Positions 1 to 9,862 of a stretch of DNA of 64,000 bases are shown one piece after another. A model generated the notes under the pieces. The model was not told the origin of the DNA and did no database searches. It saw only the letters and a program-made list of their open reading frames with translations. Origin of the DNA: Kingdonia uniflora (Eukaryota > Streptophyta > Magnoliopsida > Ranunculales > Circaeasteraceae); NCBI GenBank assembly GCA_014058105.1, contig JACGCM010000715.1, positions 868,001 to 932,000 on the forward strand. The letters are read 5' to 3'. Numbering within the stretch: position 1 is the stretch's first letter; each line of letters opens with the position of its first letter. A program made the position numbers and the translations under genes.

Positions 1-1117
1 ACAACATTATACGGGACTACTTCAAGCTGAATTGCACATATGAGCCATGGGAATTTCGGCGATGTTTTCGTATGACATAGACTTGTTTATGCGTCTATTC
101 GATGCAGTCGTTGCACATGATCATTACTTTGTCCAGAAACCCAACAACGTGGGTACTATGGGGTTATCACCGTACCAAAAGGTAGTCGCAGCACTACGTT
201 TCCTAAGCTACGATGTTGTGGTAGATCTTTTTGACGAATATATCTGAATAGGAGAAAGCACAACCTTGTTGTGTGTGAAAAGGTTTTGTGTTGCGGTTAT
301 ACAAATTTTTGGCAATGAATATCTTCGAGCACCAAACGCGGCAAACGTCAAAAAGATAAAAGCAATCGGAGAGTCACGAAGATTTCCCAGCATGTTAAGA
401 AGCCTTAATTGCATGCATTGGATATGAAAAAATTGTTCCAAAGCTTGACACGGTCAATTTACTGGTCATTACCCTAAGGCAACACTGATTCTTAAAGTGG
501 TAGCTTCACACGACATTTGGATTTGGTATGTTTTTTTTAGGTTATCAGGGTATAACAATGATATCAATGTCCTGTACCAATTACATCTTTTTACCGACCT
601 GGCCGATGGAATCGCCCTGTCTTGTTATACAATTGCCAAAAAAGATTATGATATGGGGTATTATCTAGCAGATGGCATATACCCAAAATGGGGAACACTT
701 GTCCAAATCATATCCAATCCGATTACAGCGAAACAAAAAAATTTTGCTCAATAACAAGAAAGTTACCGAAAAGACGTAGAATGGGCGTTTGGGGTTTTAC
801 AATCTCAATTCAATGTTGTAAAAAATCTGGTTAAATTGTGGGAACCCTAGGTTTTGAGCAATGTCATGATGCCGTGCGTGATAATGCACAATATGATCGT
901 CGAAGAGGATCGAGGTGCATTCCCATCATACTTAAACTACAATTAGGCCGAGACCTCAACTATCGAAGGCGAACGGTTCGATATTGTACGCTAACACGGA
1001 ACAATAGAATCTTTTATATCGAAAATGAATCGGATTCGAAGTCGAGAACTGCACTTTGATCTAAAGGATGATCTAATCGAGTATTTATTGGCCGTGAAGG
1101 GAAATCTTCAAACTTAG
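1..1117 (+). pseudogene. PIF/Harbinger transposase (HARBI1/ALP1-like nuclease) remnant
   Basis: One reading frame (the frame of the ATG at 47) can be followed from the window start to a stop at 1115-1117 and resembles plant HARBI1-like transposases throughout. Landmarks are the conserved AHDHYFVQKP and DEYI segments early, the CMHW motif near 410-420, NNDINVL near 560, MGYYLADGIYP near 650-690, a KDVEWAFGVLQ segment near 770-800, and IMHNMIVEED near 880-910. The frame has several in-frame stops (for example near 245, 425, 448, 752 and 847) but little or no frameshifting. The first catalytic Asp, normally in a DCMHW context, is Asn here (NCMHW). The second Asp and the Glu are visible. A dead transposase; the N-terminus lies outside the window. 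Confidence 0.85.
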
Positions 1118-1385
1118 TACTCCATTTCTTGTATTATCTACGTGTTCTTGATGTAATTTAATATTTCTTAGTCGTACAAGTTTATTAAACATGTTTTTGA
1201 TATGCAATATTAATCTTGTATTTGTTTTAACGCAATATTATCGAAAATAAATATTTCGAAAACAAGATTTCATTATTTAATAGCAAAGTACATTATTAAA
1301 ATGATTATATTATTGAAAGGTAAACTATATTCTTGGAAAGAAAACTTCTATATACAGTAAAGTTAAATTACATTTCATCACCACT

Positions 1386-2849
1386 TTAAGTACCTGGTTT
1401 GCCCCTCTTGGCCAGACGTTCTATGACATCAGCTTGCCTTTGCATATAGTATTGCAATTAATGTCCAGAAAAGGTACTAAGGTCTTTCTCCATAATCTTG
1501 CGATTTTCCTTTGCTTGCTCGAAATTTATTTTGGCTTGCCAGTGTTGCATTGCTTCCGCTCTTCTTTTTTCCTTTTCTTCTTTCGCTTGTCTCTTCTCTA
1601 ACCGTAGTTCATCTAGCATTGTTTAGATACCGCTACCATATGCAGCAACACCATCCAATGCCATTTATCCTGCAAGGCTCTTTCTAAAGAGTTTTTGGCC
1701 GATGGGCCAGCTTCCACCCTTATACAACAAACTATCTAATTCAGTATTTGGGCCCGCGGATTGAGGTGTAGGTGGGCCGTCGGGGTCTTCCGATAGATTG
1801 TATGATCCGATCGAGTTCCCTGGAAAAAAATTATCCGATGTTCTCCTGGCTACATTTTTTGGTATATTTCCCGCATGGTTCAACCCATCACCCCTTATGT
1901 TGTCCCATCGCGACTCTCGCGCCAAAATCTTAAACACTTCACGGTGTTTGAAGTCATTGCCGCCATTCAAGCCTTGATAGATCTTATGTGCATCGTTTTC
2001 CTACAACTTGCAAAATTACTAAATACAAATAAATAACGTGTATATCCGCGAGAAATAAACGAAATTGAGTTAAAGAAAATTAGAACGTACCTGATCTTCT
2101 TCAGTTTTTCTGCTGTCGTGCCTAAATAGTTCTTGAGCAACTATCCCTTTCTACGCCACGCAATGTAAATTAAGGGTATACCACTGAGATTTGTTCGACA
2201 CACTTGATCATCGTGTGGAGCACTCGGGGTCTCTGTTAAAGGCAATGTTGACATTTTGATAGAAAGTAAAACCCTTTGTGCGACCTATAGTCTGGACAGA
2301 AGTTGTTACCCACGCCCTTGCGAGACACGTAAAGTTTGCTTTCGTCCAATGCAGTCCACCATCATCCGTCTCGTCTAAAAACTCAGCATCTTCTGGCACT
2401 TGCATGCTTTGTCTTTGTTTTGCGGGTACTTTGTTCTTTCTTCCTTTTCCTTTTTCTTTTTGGGGCGTCGTCGCTTCAACAGGTATTGAAGCATTTGCGT
2501 CACTTTGACTATGTTGAGTAGATTCATCATGGAATAGGTAGTTCTAAAAGTAATTTGGAGGTTGAAAACTTTGAGGTTGAGTGAGCAGATCGGATAAATA
2601 GTACGGGCTAAATGCCTGAGGCTGCGATTGAGCGAGTGTAAATGGACTTTGATATTGTCCATAACTGGGATCCCCTTGCGACATGATAAACGGATGTGGG
2701 GTCTGTGATTGCAATTGAGGTTGAAATTGCGATAGATTTTGGTAGAGGCATGGAGTAAATTGTTGTTGAGCGAATGATGTTGAAGGTGGATTATGGGAGG
2801 ATGGGGTCGACGGTGTAAAGTTATTACTACTGGTGCCGGAGTTTGCCAT
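1386..2849 (-). pseudogene. PIF/Harbinger ORF1 (Myb/NAM-associated protein) remnant
   Basis: It starts with a Gln/Pro/Ser-rich N-terminus at 2849 (MANSGTSSNN), passes through a Lys-rich stretch and a trihelix/Myb-like segment (WTKANFTCLARAW, near 2350-2300), then a KHREVFKILARESRW-like region near 1930-1900. It ends in a Lys/Glu-rich coiled-coil tail (about 1620-1400) with a stop at 1386-1388. This is the usual order of the DNA-binding companion protein of plant PIF/Harbinger elements, often annotated as glutathione S-transferase T3-like or NAM-associated. In-frame stops occur after the first 101 residues and elsewhere. A short intron may lie around 1990-2090. It converges on the transposase, with 268 bp between their ends. 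Confidence 0.75.
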
Positions 2850-3081
2850 TGGGGGAGAGCGTAGAGGTTCTCATTTGCTCTACAATTGGTTTTGGGGAAG
2901 AAGAAGTAGTCAGGGAGTGATGAGAGAAATAATTGAGATTGGAGGAGTTTAGATTACCGCGCAGTAATCTAAACACTACCAAACTTAATTTTCTGAGTGT
3001 GAGCTTCTCACACTCGGTTGAGTTACTGTAGCGCCATGTTTGGAAACTCACACTCAAAAAATAGTTGTTGGGAGACTCAAA

Positions 3082-3126
3082 GTGTGAGTTTGAGTGTGGG
3101 TTTGCAAACCCAACTCAAACCCACAC
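3082..3126. repeat. Imperfect inverted repeat at the Harbinger right end
   Basis: The two halves (3082-3104 and 3105-3126) are near reverse complements, centred on the perfect 14-bp palindrome gggtttgcaaaccc at 3098-3111. Further copies of the CACACTC/GAGTGTG words occur at 2995-3060. It sits exactly between the transposon and the LRR coding sequence, so it is probably the terminal hairpin of the element. Confidence 0.5.
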
Positions 3127-3558
3127 CCTGCTGCGTTTGCTCTAATGAAACATATCAACTCTCATCTCTTGATCTCTCTAGAAACCTTCTGATAGGAGAA
3201 ATTCCCAACTGCGGATGCATTTGACGTCTTTAATTTTGGTAAATTTGGATATCAATAATCTATATGGAAATATTTCGAGCTCCGTGAGTTCTTCAATTTA
3301 TTTGTTATCACTCCACATACGAAACAATTCAATAACTGGAGAGTTGCCGTCAAATTTGCAAAATTGCACGCAGTTAAAGACTATGAATCTTGACAACAAT
3401 GCATTGTTTGGAAGCATACCAACATGGATCAGAAAAAGCCTGCCGAATCTCCCGTTCCCTGGCTTATTATCTAATAACAGTATAGGCGAGATTCCTGAAA
3501 AGCTCTGTAATCTCACTTATCTCCAAAGATTAGATGTAACACATAATAATCTATCAGG

Positions 3559-3563
3559 AACCA
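3559..3563. repeat. Target site duplication (left), copia element
   Basis: The pentamer aacca directly precedes the 5' LTR and recurs at 9081-9085 after the 3' LTR. Joining the flanks at one copy restores an unbroken LRR motif, which confirms both element boundaries. Confidence 0.95.
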
Positions 3564-4025
3564 TGTGGGGTTGCCTATTGCCAAAGTCGCTCGAACAAGG
3601 TTGAGAGTCGTTCGAATGACCGCTTTACAACCCCCTGGAATTTCGGCCTAGGACTCCAAGTCGTTCGAACGAAATCTGGGGATTTTATTTTTTTAATGGT
3701 TTTCGAACGTCTTGTTTGCCTCGAGATTTGAACAATTGTAAAAAGTTTTCCCTAGTATATAAAGAGAAACATAAGACATTTGTAAGCCACCCTTTTGACA
3801 ATCCTTTGGTGAGAACATTTGGGGGATTTCTTGAGTGAGAAATCCAAAATTAGGCTTGAGCGATTGTAATTGGGACCTTGAATAAACTTTTTCTCTCTTG
3901 AAAGTGGACGTATGCAATTTGTTGAACCACTATAAACTTGGTGTTGTGTGTTTCTTTGTTTGTGCTTGTTTGTGACTAACCCAAATCAACTTGGAGTTTG
4001 TGGCTTCCGGGCTTGTGGCTCAACA
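3564..4025 (+). repeat. 5' LTR of copia element (462 bp)
   Basis: It begins TGTGGGG and ends CAACA. It carries a TATATAAA box at about 3756-3763, which should drive transcription of the element. Compared with the 3' LTR it lacks about 100 bp between repeated copies of the palindrome TCGTTCGAACGA, consistent with a deletion between direct repeats. Confidence 0.95.
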
Positions 4026-4027
4026 AT

Positions 4028-4040
4028 TAGTATCAGAGCG
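4028..4040 (+). other. Primer binding site of copia element
   Basis: TAGTATCAGAGCG two bases after the 5' LTR matches the TGGTATCAGAGC initiator-Met-tRNA site usual in plant copia elements, with one change. Confidence 0.85.
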
Positions 4041-4080
4041 AGGTTGATTCCTCGATTGTATTATTTTGAGGTAACTTAAG

Positions 4081-5065
4081 GTTTCTCAATTTCATTTGGC
4101 TTTGATTTAGTTAGTTCATGAAAATTGGGGGAAACATGGGAGATGAAGTTGAAGCTAATTCTTCGGCCCCGAAAAGAAATACGATGGTGATGTTCAACAA
4201 TGCAAAAATTAAAGTTGAAAAATTCAATGGCACAAATAACTTTAGCATGTGGAGATTCAAAGTTATTGATGCCCTAAGTCAACAAGACTTAGACGAGGTA
4301 CTGGAGGATAGGCCGGATAAAATAGAGGAGAGTGTATGGCGGAAGATAAATAAGAGAGATTGTGGCCAAATTCGATCTTGTCTTGCTCAAGATACTAAAT
4401 ACCTTGTAATGAATGAGACTTCCGCAAAAGAAATTTGGCAAATATTAGAGGAGAAGTATTTGGTAAATAGCATCCAAAATCGACTCCACTTGAAGAGGAA
4501 GCTTTATCGCTTCACTATGAGGCAAGGGATTAGTATGTCCGAGCATTTAAATGACTTTACTAAGTTGTTGGCTGACTTAGCAAATCCTGAAGAGATAGTT
4601 GGGGATGAAGATAAAGCTTTATTATTCTTGAACTCACTTCCGGAAGAATTTAAACATTTCGTTATGACAATTACTTATGGTAAGAGTTCTTTGAAGTACA
4701 CAGATGTAACTACGGCTGTAGTTAACCATGAGTACCGGAGAAAAGAGAAAAGAGAGACCGACAAGTCCATATCCGAAGTACTAACGATTCGGGGAAGATC
4801 CTCGGATAAGAAGTCGTTTCGTAACAACTCTCGATCGAAATCGAGAGATCGTGGGGGAAACTTGAACAATTTGACTAAGGACCAATGCGCGTTTTGTAAG
4901 GAAACGGGACATTGGAAGGTTGATTGTCCTGCGCTCAAAAAGAAGAAAGCGGGAAAATTGGGTTCTTCTGTGAATTTGGCTCAGGACACGGAAACAGGAG
5001 GTAATGACTCTGACTACTCTTTTACTATAACTTTTAGTGCATGTATTATTGATACAAAAGAATAG
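4081..5065 (+). CDS. copia gag, open reading frame
   Basis: A 315-residue ORF from the ATG at 4118 to the stop at 5063-5065. The N-terminal half is a UBN2/retrotran_gag copia capsid domain (KFNGTNNFSMWRFKVIDAL; ENSIQNR-type region near residues 115-130). A CCHC zinc knuckle (C-x2-C-x4-H-x4-C, about residues 257-270) precedes a Lys-rich stretch. The gag protein would form the particle that packages element RNA. In copia elements the reading frame normally runs on into protease; here a TAG at 5063 stops it just before the protease motif. This is the best preserved part of the element. Confidence 0.9.
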
Positions 5066-6580
5066 ATTTTAGATTCGGGTGCTAATTATCATATTTGTCC
5101 CGAAAGGGCGTGTTTTTCTAGATTTAAATTACTAGAAGATGGATCGGTGGCAATGGGAAATGACAATTCATGCCGCATCATGGGGATAAGTACCATTCGA
5201 CTAAAGTTGCAAATGGGTTGGTTAAAGAGATTGATGAGGTTCAGTTTATTCTGACAATGAGTAAGAACATTATCTCGACGGGGATACTTGAAGCGCAAGG
5301 CTGCAAGGTTGGGTCTGAGAATGGGATACAGAGGGTTCTTAAGGGAGCCATGGTGATATTGAAGGGTCACAGAGGAAGTAACAACTTGTACTATTTAGAT
5401 GGCACGACTGTTCTTGGTGAGGTTTCTACCGCGGGAAGAGAAGAGACCACTTCCAAAGATATGACACGACTATGGCACATGCGTTTGGCGTATGCAAGAG
5501 AAAAGTCTTTGAGAGCTATCACGACCTGGGGGCTAAGATGTACAAATTAGATTTTTGTGAACACTGCGTTCTGGGCAAGCAGACAAGAGTTAAGTTCGGC
5601 ACCGCAATTCACAGTACTCGTGGGACTCTTGATTATGTTCACTCTGATGTTTGGGGTCCCTCCAATAATACATCGCTAGGGGGGAAGCATTACTTTTTGT
5701 CTTTTGTGGATAACTTTTCTAGGCAAGTTTGGGTGTACACTATGAAGAGGAAGGATGAAGTTCTAGAAATTTTCATGACGTGGAAGAAGTTGATTGAGAC
5801 TCAGACCGGCAGAAAGATCAAGTCGCTCCGTTCGGATAATGGTGGGGAGTACACTAGTGATCTATTCTTGCAAGTATGCCGAGATGAGGGGATAGTTCGA
5901 CACTTCACGGTTAGAGAGACACCGCAACAAAATGGGGTAGCCGAGCGCATGAACCGTACTTTACTTGAGAAGGTTCGGTGTATGTTGTTCAATTTTGGGT
6001 TGGGCAAGGCATTTTGGGCTGAGGCTTTAACATATGCATGATACCTCGTTAATGGGTTGCCTTCGGCTGCAATTGAAGGTAAAACACCAATGGAGGCTTG
6101 GTCGGGAAAACCTGCTATAGATTATGATACTCTTCGTATATTTGGGTGTTCGACATACTATCATGCGAAGGATGGTAAGTTAGATCCGCGAGCAAGAAAG
6201 ACCATTTTTTGGTAAGAAGAAGGGTGTGAAAGGTTACAAGCTGTGGGATACAAGAGACCGAAAGATCATTCTGAGCAGAGATGTCACTTTTGATGAGGCT
6301 TCTATGATAAAGTCGCATGACTCTGGGCACACAGAGGAGACGACCAGCGGGGTATTACAGCGAGTGGAGATTGATGCATCTTCACATTGGCCAGAAAGTT
6401 CTGTACTTAGAGGAGGGTCATCTACCGGTGTGGCAACGAGTGATGATTCATTAGTACATGTTCTAAATAATGCAGACACGGATGAAAGTAGAGCATTTCG
6501 TAGTACGGATGAAGAAATTCTGGTAGCGGAGTCAATCACAAAGAGTAAACCAAAGAGGGATGTATGCAAACCGAGTTGAC
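5066..6580 (+). pseudogene. copia protease and integrase region, frameshifted
   Basis: After the gag stop the frame continues with the aspartic protease motif LDSGANYH (near 5070-5095). It then shifts to a second frame for the GAG-pre-integrase region (5170-5550) and to a third for the integrase core (5472-6041). Visible integrase features are the zinc-binding CEHC (near 5560), the catalytic residues in YVHSDVWGPS, SLRSDNGGEY and QQNGVAERMNRT, and a stop at 6039-6041. The frame then goes on with YLVNGLPSAAIEGKTP to about 6213 before shifting again. The stretch 6226-6579 is an open linker of unknown role. At least three frame changes make this non-functional. Confidence 0.9.
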
Positions 6581-6599
6581 TTACAAAGGATATGGTACT

Positions 6600-8215
6600 T
6601 CCAAAAGCAAAGGCCATGGTAACCTATGCACTTCTGGTCGTTGAAGAGGATGTTCCCTCTACCTATAAGGGGATTATTTACGATTTCGAGGCTAAACATT
6701 AGGAGGGAGCGATGAAGTAAGAGATGTACTCTCTTTTCAAAAATGAAACTTGGGAACTTTCGAAGTTACCGAAAGGAAAGAAAGCGATCGGTTGTAATTG
6801 GGTTTACACTAAGAAACAGGATCTCTTGATGTTGAAAATGCTTTAAGGTGAGATTAATAGCCAAGGGCTACGCTCAAAGGGAAGAAATCGATTACAATGA
6901 GGTGTTTTCTCCGGTTGTGAAACATTCTTCCATACGGATCCTATTGGCCTTAGTATCGAAATTCAATTTGGAGTTGCAACAACTCGATGTTAAGACGGCG
7001 CTCTTACATGGGAATTTGAAAGAAGAGATCTATATGACTTAGCGGAGTGGGTTTATGGTTGCGGGGAAGGAAGACTGTGCGTGTAAGCTGAAAAGGCCAT
7101 TGTACAGTTTGAAGCATTCTTCAAGGCAATGGTACAAACGGTTTGATCAGTTTATGATTGGGCAAAAGTACAAGCGGAGTCATTATGACCATTGTGTCTA
7201 CTTACGCAAGTTACATGACAGGTCCTTTATTTACTTGCTTTTGTATGTGGATGATATGTTTATTGCGTGTAAGCACAAAAGCGAGATTAATAAGCTGAAA
7301 AAACAAATGGGTGAAGAATTTGAAATAAAGGATCTTGGTGATGCGAAAAAGATTCTTGGTATGGAGATTCATAGAGATAAAGAAAATGGAACGGCGTGTC
7401 TCTCTCAAACATCGTATATGAGGAAGGTACTTCAGAGATTTGGCATTGATGGTAACACAAAATTTGTAAGTACTCTGCTTGCTCCTCATTTTAAGCTTAA
7501 GGCTTCTATGTTTCCAAACACTGATGAGGAACGTAATTATAAGAGTCAAGTTCCTTATGCTACCGCGGTTGGTAGCTTGATGTATGTTATGGTATGTACT
7601 CGCCCATACATTTTACAGGCGGTTGGTATGGTTAGCCGATATATGCATGATCCGGGTAGAGATCATTGGCGAGCTATGAAATGGATTCTACGGTATATCA
7701 AAGGTACTGTAGATATCGATTTGGAGTTTCGTAAACAGGATTCGACTAATCGATTTTATGTGGATTATAACCACATGGGTGACTTGGATAGACGACGGTC
7801 TACTACCAGGTATGTATTTACATTGGGTGGAGGGCCGGTTAGTTGTAGATCCACGCTACAGTCAACGGTGGTACTATCTACTGCCAAGGCGGAGTATATG
7901 GCCGTGACTAAGGCGATAAAGGAATCCATTTGGATGAAAGGTCTTCTGCGCGATTTGGGCATTGAGATGGATCATCTTGATATCTACTGTGATAGTCAGA
8001 GTGCTATCTTCGTGGCCAAAGATCAAGTTCATCACCAGCGCACAAAGCATTTTGATGTACGCTATCACTTTGTCAGAGAAGTCCTGGAGGAGGGTAAGAT
8101 TCTGTTGAAGAAGATTCACACCAAAGATAACCCGGCGGATATGTTTACGAAAGTTGTTTCTGGAATTAAGTTTAATCATTGTTTGGACTTAGTTCAAATT
8201 CTTCATGTTGATTGA
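6600..8215 (+). pseudogene. copia reverse transcriptase and RNase H
   Basis: The RT begins near 6700 (YSLFKNETWEL-type region), shows QLDVKTALLHGNLKEEIYM at 6980-7038, then a TAG stop at about 7040. It resumes at 7055 and stays open for 386 codons to 8215. The polymerase motif LLYVDDM is at about 7235-7258. RNase H follows with SCRSTLQSTVVLSTAKAEYMA (positions 7840-7900) and a TKHFDVRYHFVRE segment near 8050. One stop inside the RT and a frame break near 6840 remain. Domain order IN-RT-RH is the copia order. Confidence 0.9.
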
Positions 8216-8508
8216 TTGGATGTTTTGTGAACTACGAGCGACTTGATCCACAGCGGTACATAGGCAACCATTGATTTGGTGCAGTCGATTTTGTTTCTTT
8301 GGGACATTTGGTTTGCTTCTTGGTCCATTGAGATGCTTGGTTTGGATTTAGTTCTTTTGAGGACGTTTGGTTTTGGTTGGTTTCCTTGGGTCGTTTGTAT
8401 GTTTGGGTCTCTGGGGACATTTGATGGTGGAGAGTGTTTGTTTGGGTCCGTTTGGTTGGTTTCTATGTTCGACTCAGATTTTGGTTTGTATGGTTGAGGA
8501 AATCTTCA

Positions 8509-8522
8509 CCGAGGTGGAGAAT
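8509..8522 (+). other. Polypurine tract of copia element
   Basis: The sequence cgaggtggagaat immediately precedes the 3' LTR and is the expected second-strand primer. Confidence 0.8.
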
Positions 8523-9080
8523 TGTGGGGCTGCCTGTTGCCAATGTCGTTCGAACGAGGTTGAGAGTCGTTCGAACGACCGTTTTACAAACCCCTGGAAT
8601 TTTGGCCCAGGAGTCCAAGTCGTTCGAACGACTTGATATTTCGTTCGAACGACCAATGTTCAGTCCCTTGGAATTTTGGCCCATAGAAATTTTTCGTTCG
8701 AACGACATAGGGAGTCGTTAGAACGAAATCTGAGGATTATGTTTTTTTAATGGTTTTCGAACCTCTTGTTTGTCTCGAGATTTGAGCGATTGTAAAAGAT
8801 TTTCCCTAGTATATAAAGGGAAACCTAAGTCATTTGTGAGTTACCCTTTTGACAATCCTTTTGGTGAGAACATTTGGGGGATTTTTTGAGTGAGAAATCC
8901 AAAATTGGGCTTAAGTAATTGTAATTGGGAACTTGAATAAACTCTCTCTCTCATGAAAGTGGATGTAGGCAATTTGTCGACCCACTATAAGCTTGTTGTT
9001 GTGTGTTTCTTTGTTTGTGCTTGTTTGTGACTAACCCAAATCAACTTGAAGTTTGTGGCTTCCGGGCTTGCGGCTCAACA
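8523..9080 (+). repeat. 3' LTR of copia element (558 bp)
   Basis: It begins TGTGGGG and ends CAACA, followed by the duplicated aacca. It contains four or five copies of a GTCGTTCGAACGA palindromic word between about 8546 and 8725, a TATATAAA box at about 8812-8819, and an R/U5-like region closely matching the 5' LTR. The 5' LTR keeps fewer palindrome copies. Confidence 0.95.
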
Positions 9081-9862
9081 AACCATACCTGATGTTTTAG
9101 CAATTTTAGCGCCATGGCCACCAAGAAAGTCACATGTTACCTTTTCATAAAAGGATTATGTTGGGTTCGAAAGGATTGTTAATTGAATACACCCACAACA
9201 CTCTTTTAATTGTAACAAGCAATGGACCATTCACAGATAACAGTTTATCCGGAGAGATTCCATTAGAGATAACAAGTCTTTTGAGATTGGATACTTGCTC
9301 TAATCCAACAAACATTTAACAGGAGAAATTCCTGATAAGATTGGTGTTATGGTATTACTTGAAAATCTCAGATCTATCAAAAAACCAACTTAAGGGTGTA
9401 ATTCCTCAAAGCATCTTAATGTTAACTTCTTTGACTCAATTGGACTCTCACATAACAACTTATCAGGAGAAATACCAACGGGTCCTCGACTCCAAATCTT
9501 TACCGAACTACGTCAGTAACGATAACCTCTGTGGGACTCCCCTTGTGAAGAAGTGTAATGGAAATGGTTCTGGTGAAACTCCAAATATAAAAGATCAAGA
9601 TAGTGATGAGTATGACATGACGAAACAGTTTTATGAGACAGTTGTACCAGGATTTGTCGTTGGTCTTGCAGGTTTTTGTGCAGCTATAGTATTTTTGGAC
9701 AAATTGAGGTTAGCTTATTTTCGATTCTTGGAAGATATGAAAGACAAACTCCTGCTCGTTTTTAGAAGAAGAGGTTACATAAAGAGCACTAATAAGACCT
9801 GGGCAACTTTGTTTTACTTTCTTCTGAAAGTGTTTCGATGTTTATATGAAACTATATACTGA

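Larger units (their letters stand above)
1..3128. mobile_element. PIF/Harbinger transposon, right part, decayed
   Basis: Two ORF remnants typical of plant PIF/Harbinger (Pong-like) transposons lie tail to tail: a DDE transposase/nuclease on + (1-1117) and a Myb/NAM-associated ORF1 on - (2849-1386). The element is cut by the window start, so its left terminus and target duplication cannot be seen. The right end is placed near 3128, where an imperfect terminal inverted region (3082-3126) stops and LRR-coding sequence begins. Both ORFs carry stop codons, so the element is immobile on its own. The right boundary is an inference. Confidence 0.75.
3564..9080 (+). mobile_element. Ty1/copia LTR retrotransposon, complete but degenerate
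   Basis: Two LTRs (3564-4025 and 8523-9080) begin TGTGGGG and end CAACA. They are flanked by a perfect 5-bp target duplication, aacca (3559-3563 and 9081-9085). Between them lie a primer binding site, gag, protease, integrase, reverse transcriptase and RNase H in copia order, then a purine tract. The coding region is broken by at least three frame changes and several stops, so the element is non-autonomous. It sits inside an LRR repeat of the receptor-like-protein pseudogene, in the same orientation. Confidence 0.97.
3150..9862 (+). pseudogene. LRR receptor-like protein pseudogene, split by a copia element
   Basis: The left piece (about 3150-3563) encodes plant-type extracellular LRRs: LDLSRNLLIGEIPN, NSITGELPSNLQNCTQL, NALFGSIPTW, NSIGEIPEKLCNLTYLQ and HNNLSGT. 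The right piece (9086-9862) resumes with an IPD continuation of the interrupted repeat, then further repeats, a NLCGTP cap motif, an acidic stretch and one transmembrane helix (FVVGLAGFCAAIVFLDK). A short cytoplasmic tail with LRLAYFRFLEDMKD follows, typical of receptor-like proteins without a kinase. The N-terminus is missing: the gene begins abruptly at the Harbinger right end. Several frameshifts and stops are present (after about 3220, near 9318, and around 9470-9510 just before the NLCG motif). Dead gene of a family that serves in immunity or development; no ligand can be inferred. Confidence 0.85.

Noticed and set aside
8540..8730. TTCGAA words as heat-shock elements
   Set aside because: Heat-shock elements need a two-base gap between TTC and GAA; here there is none.
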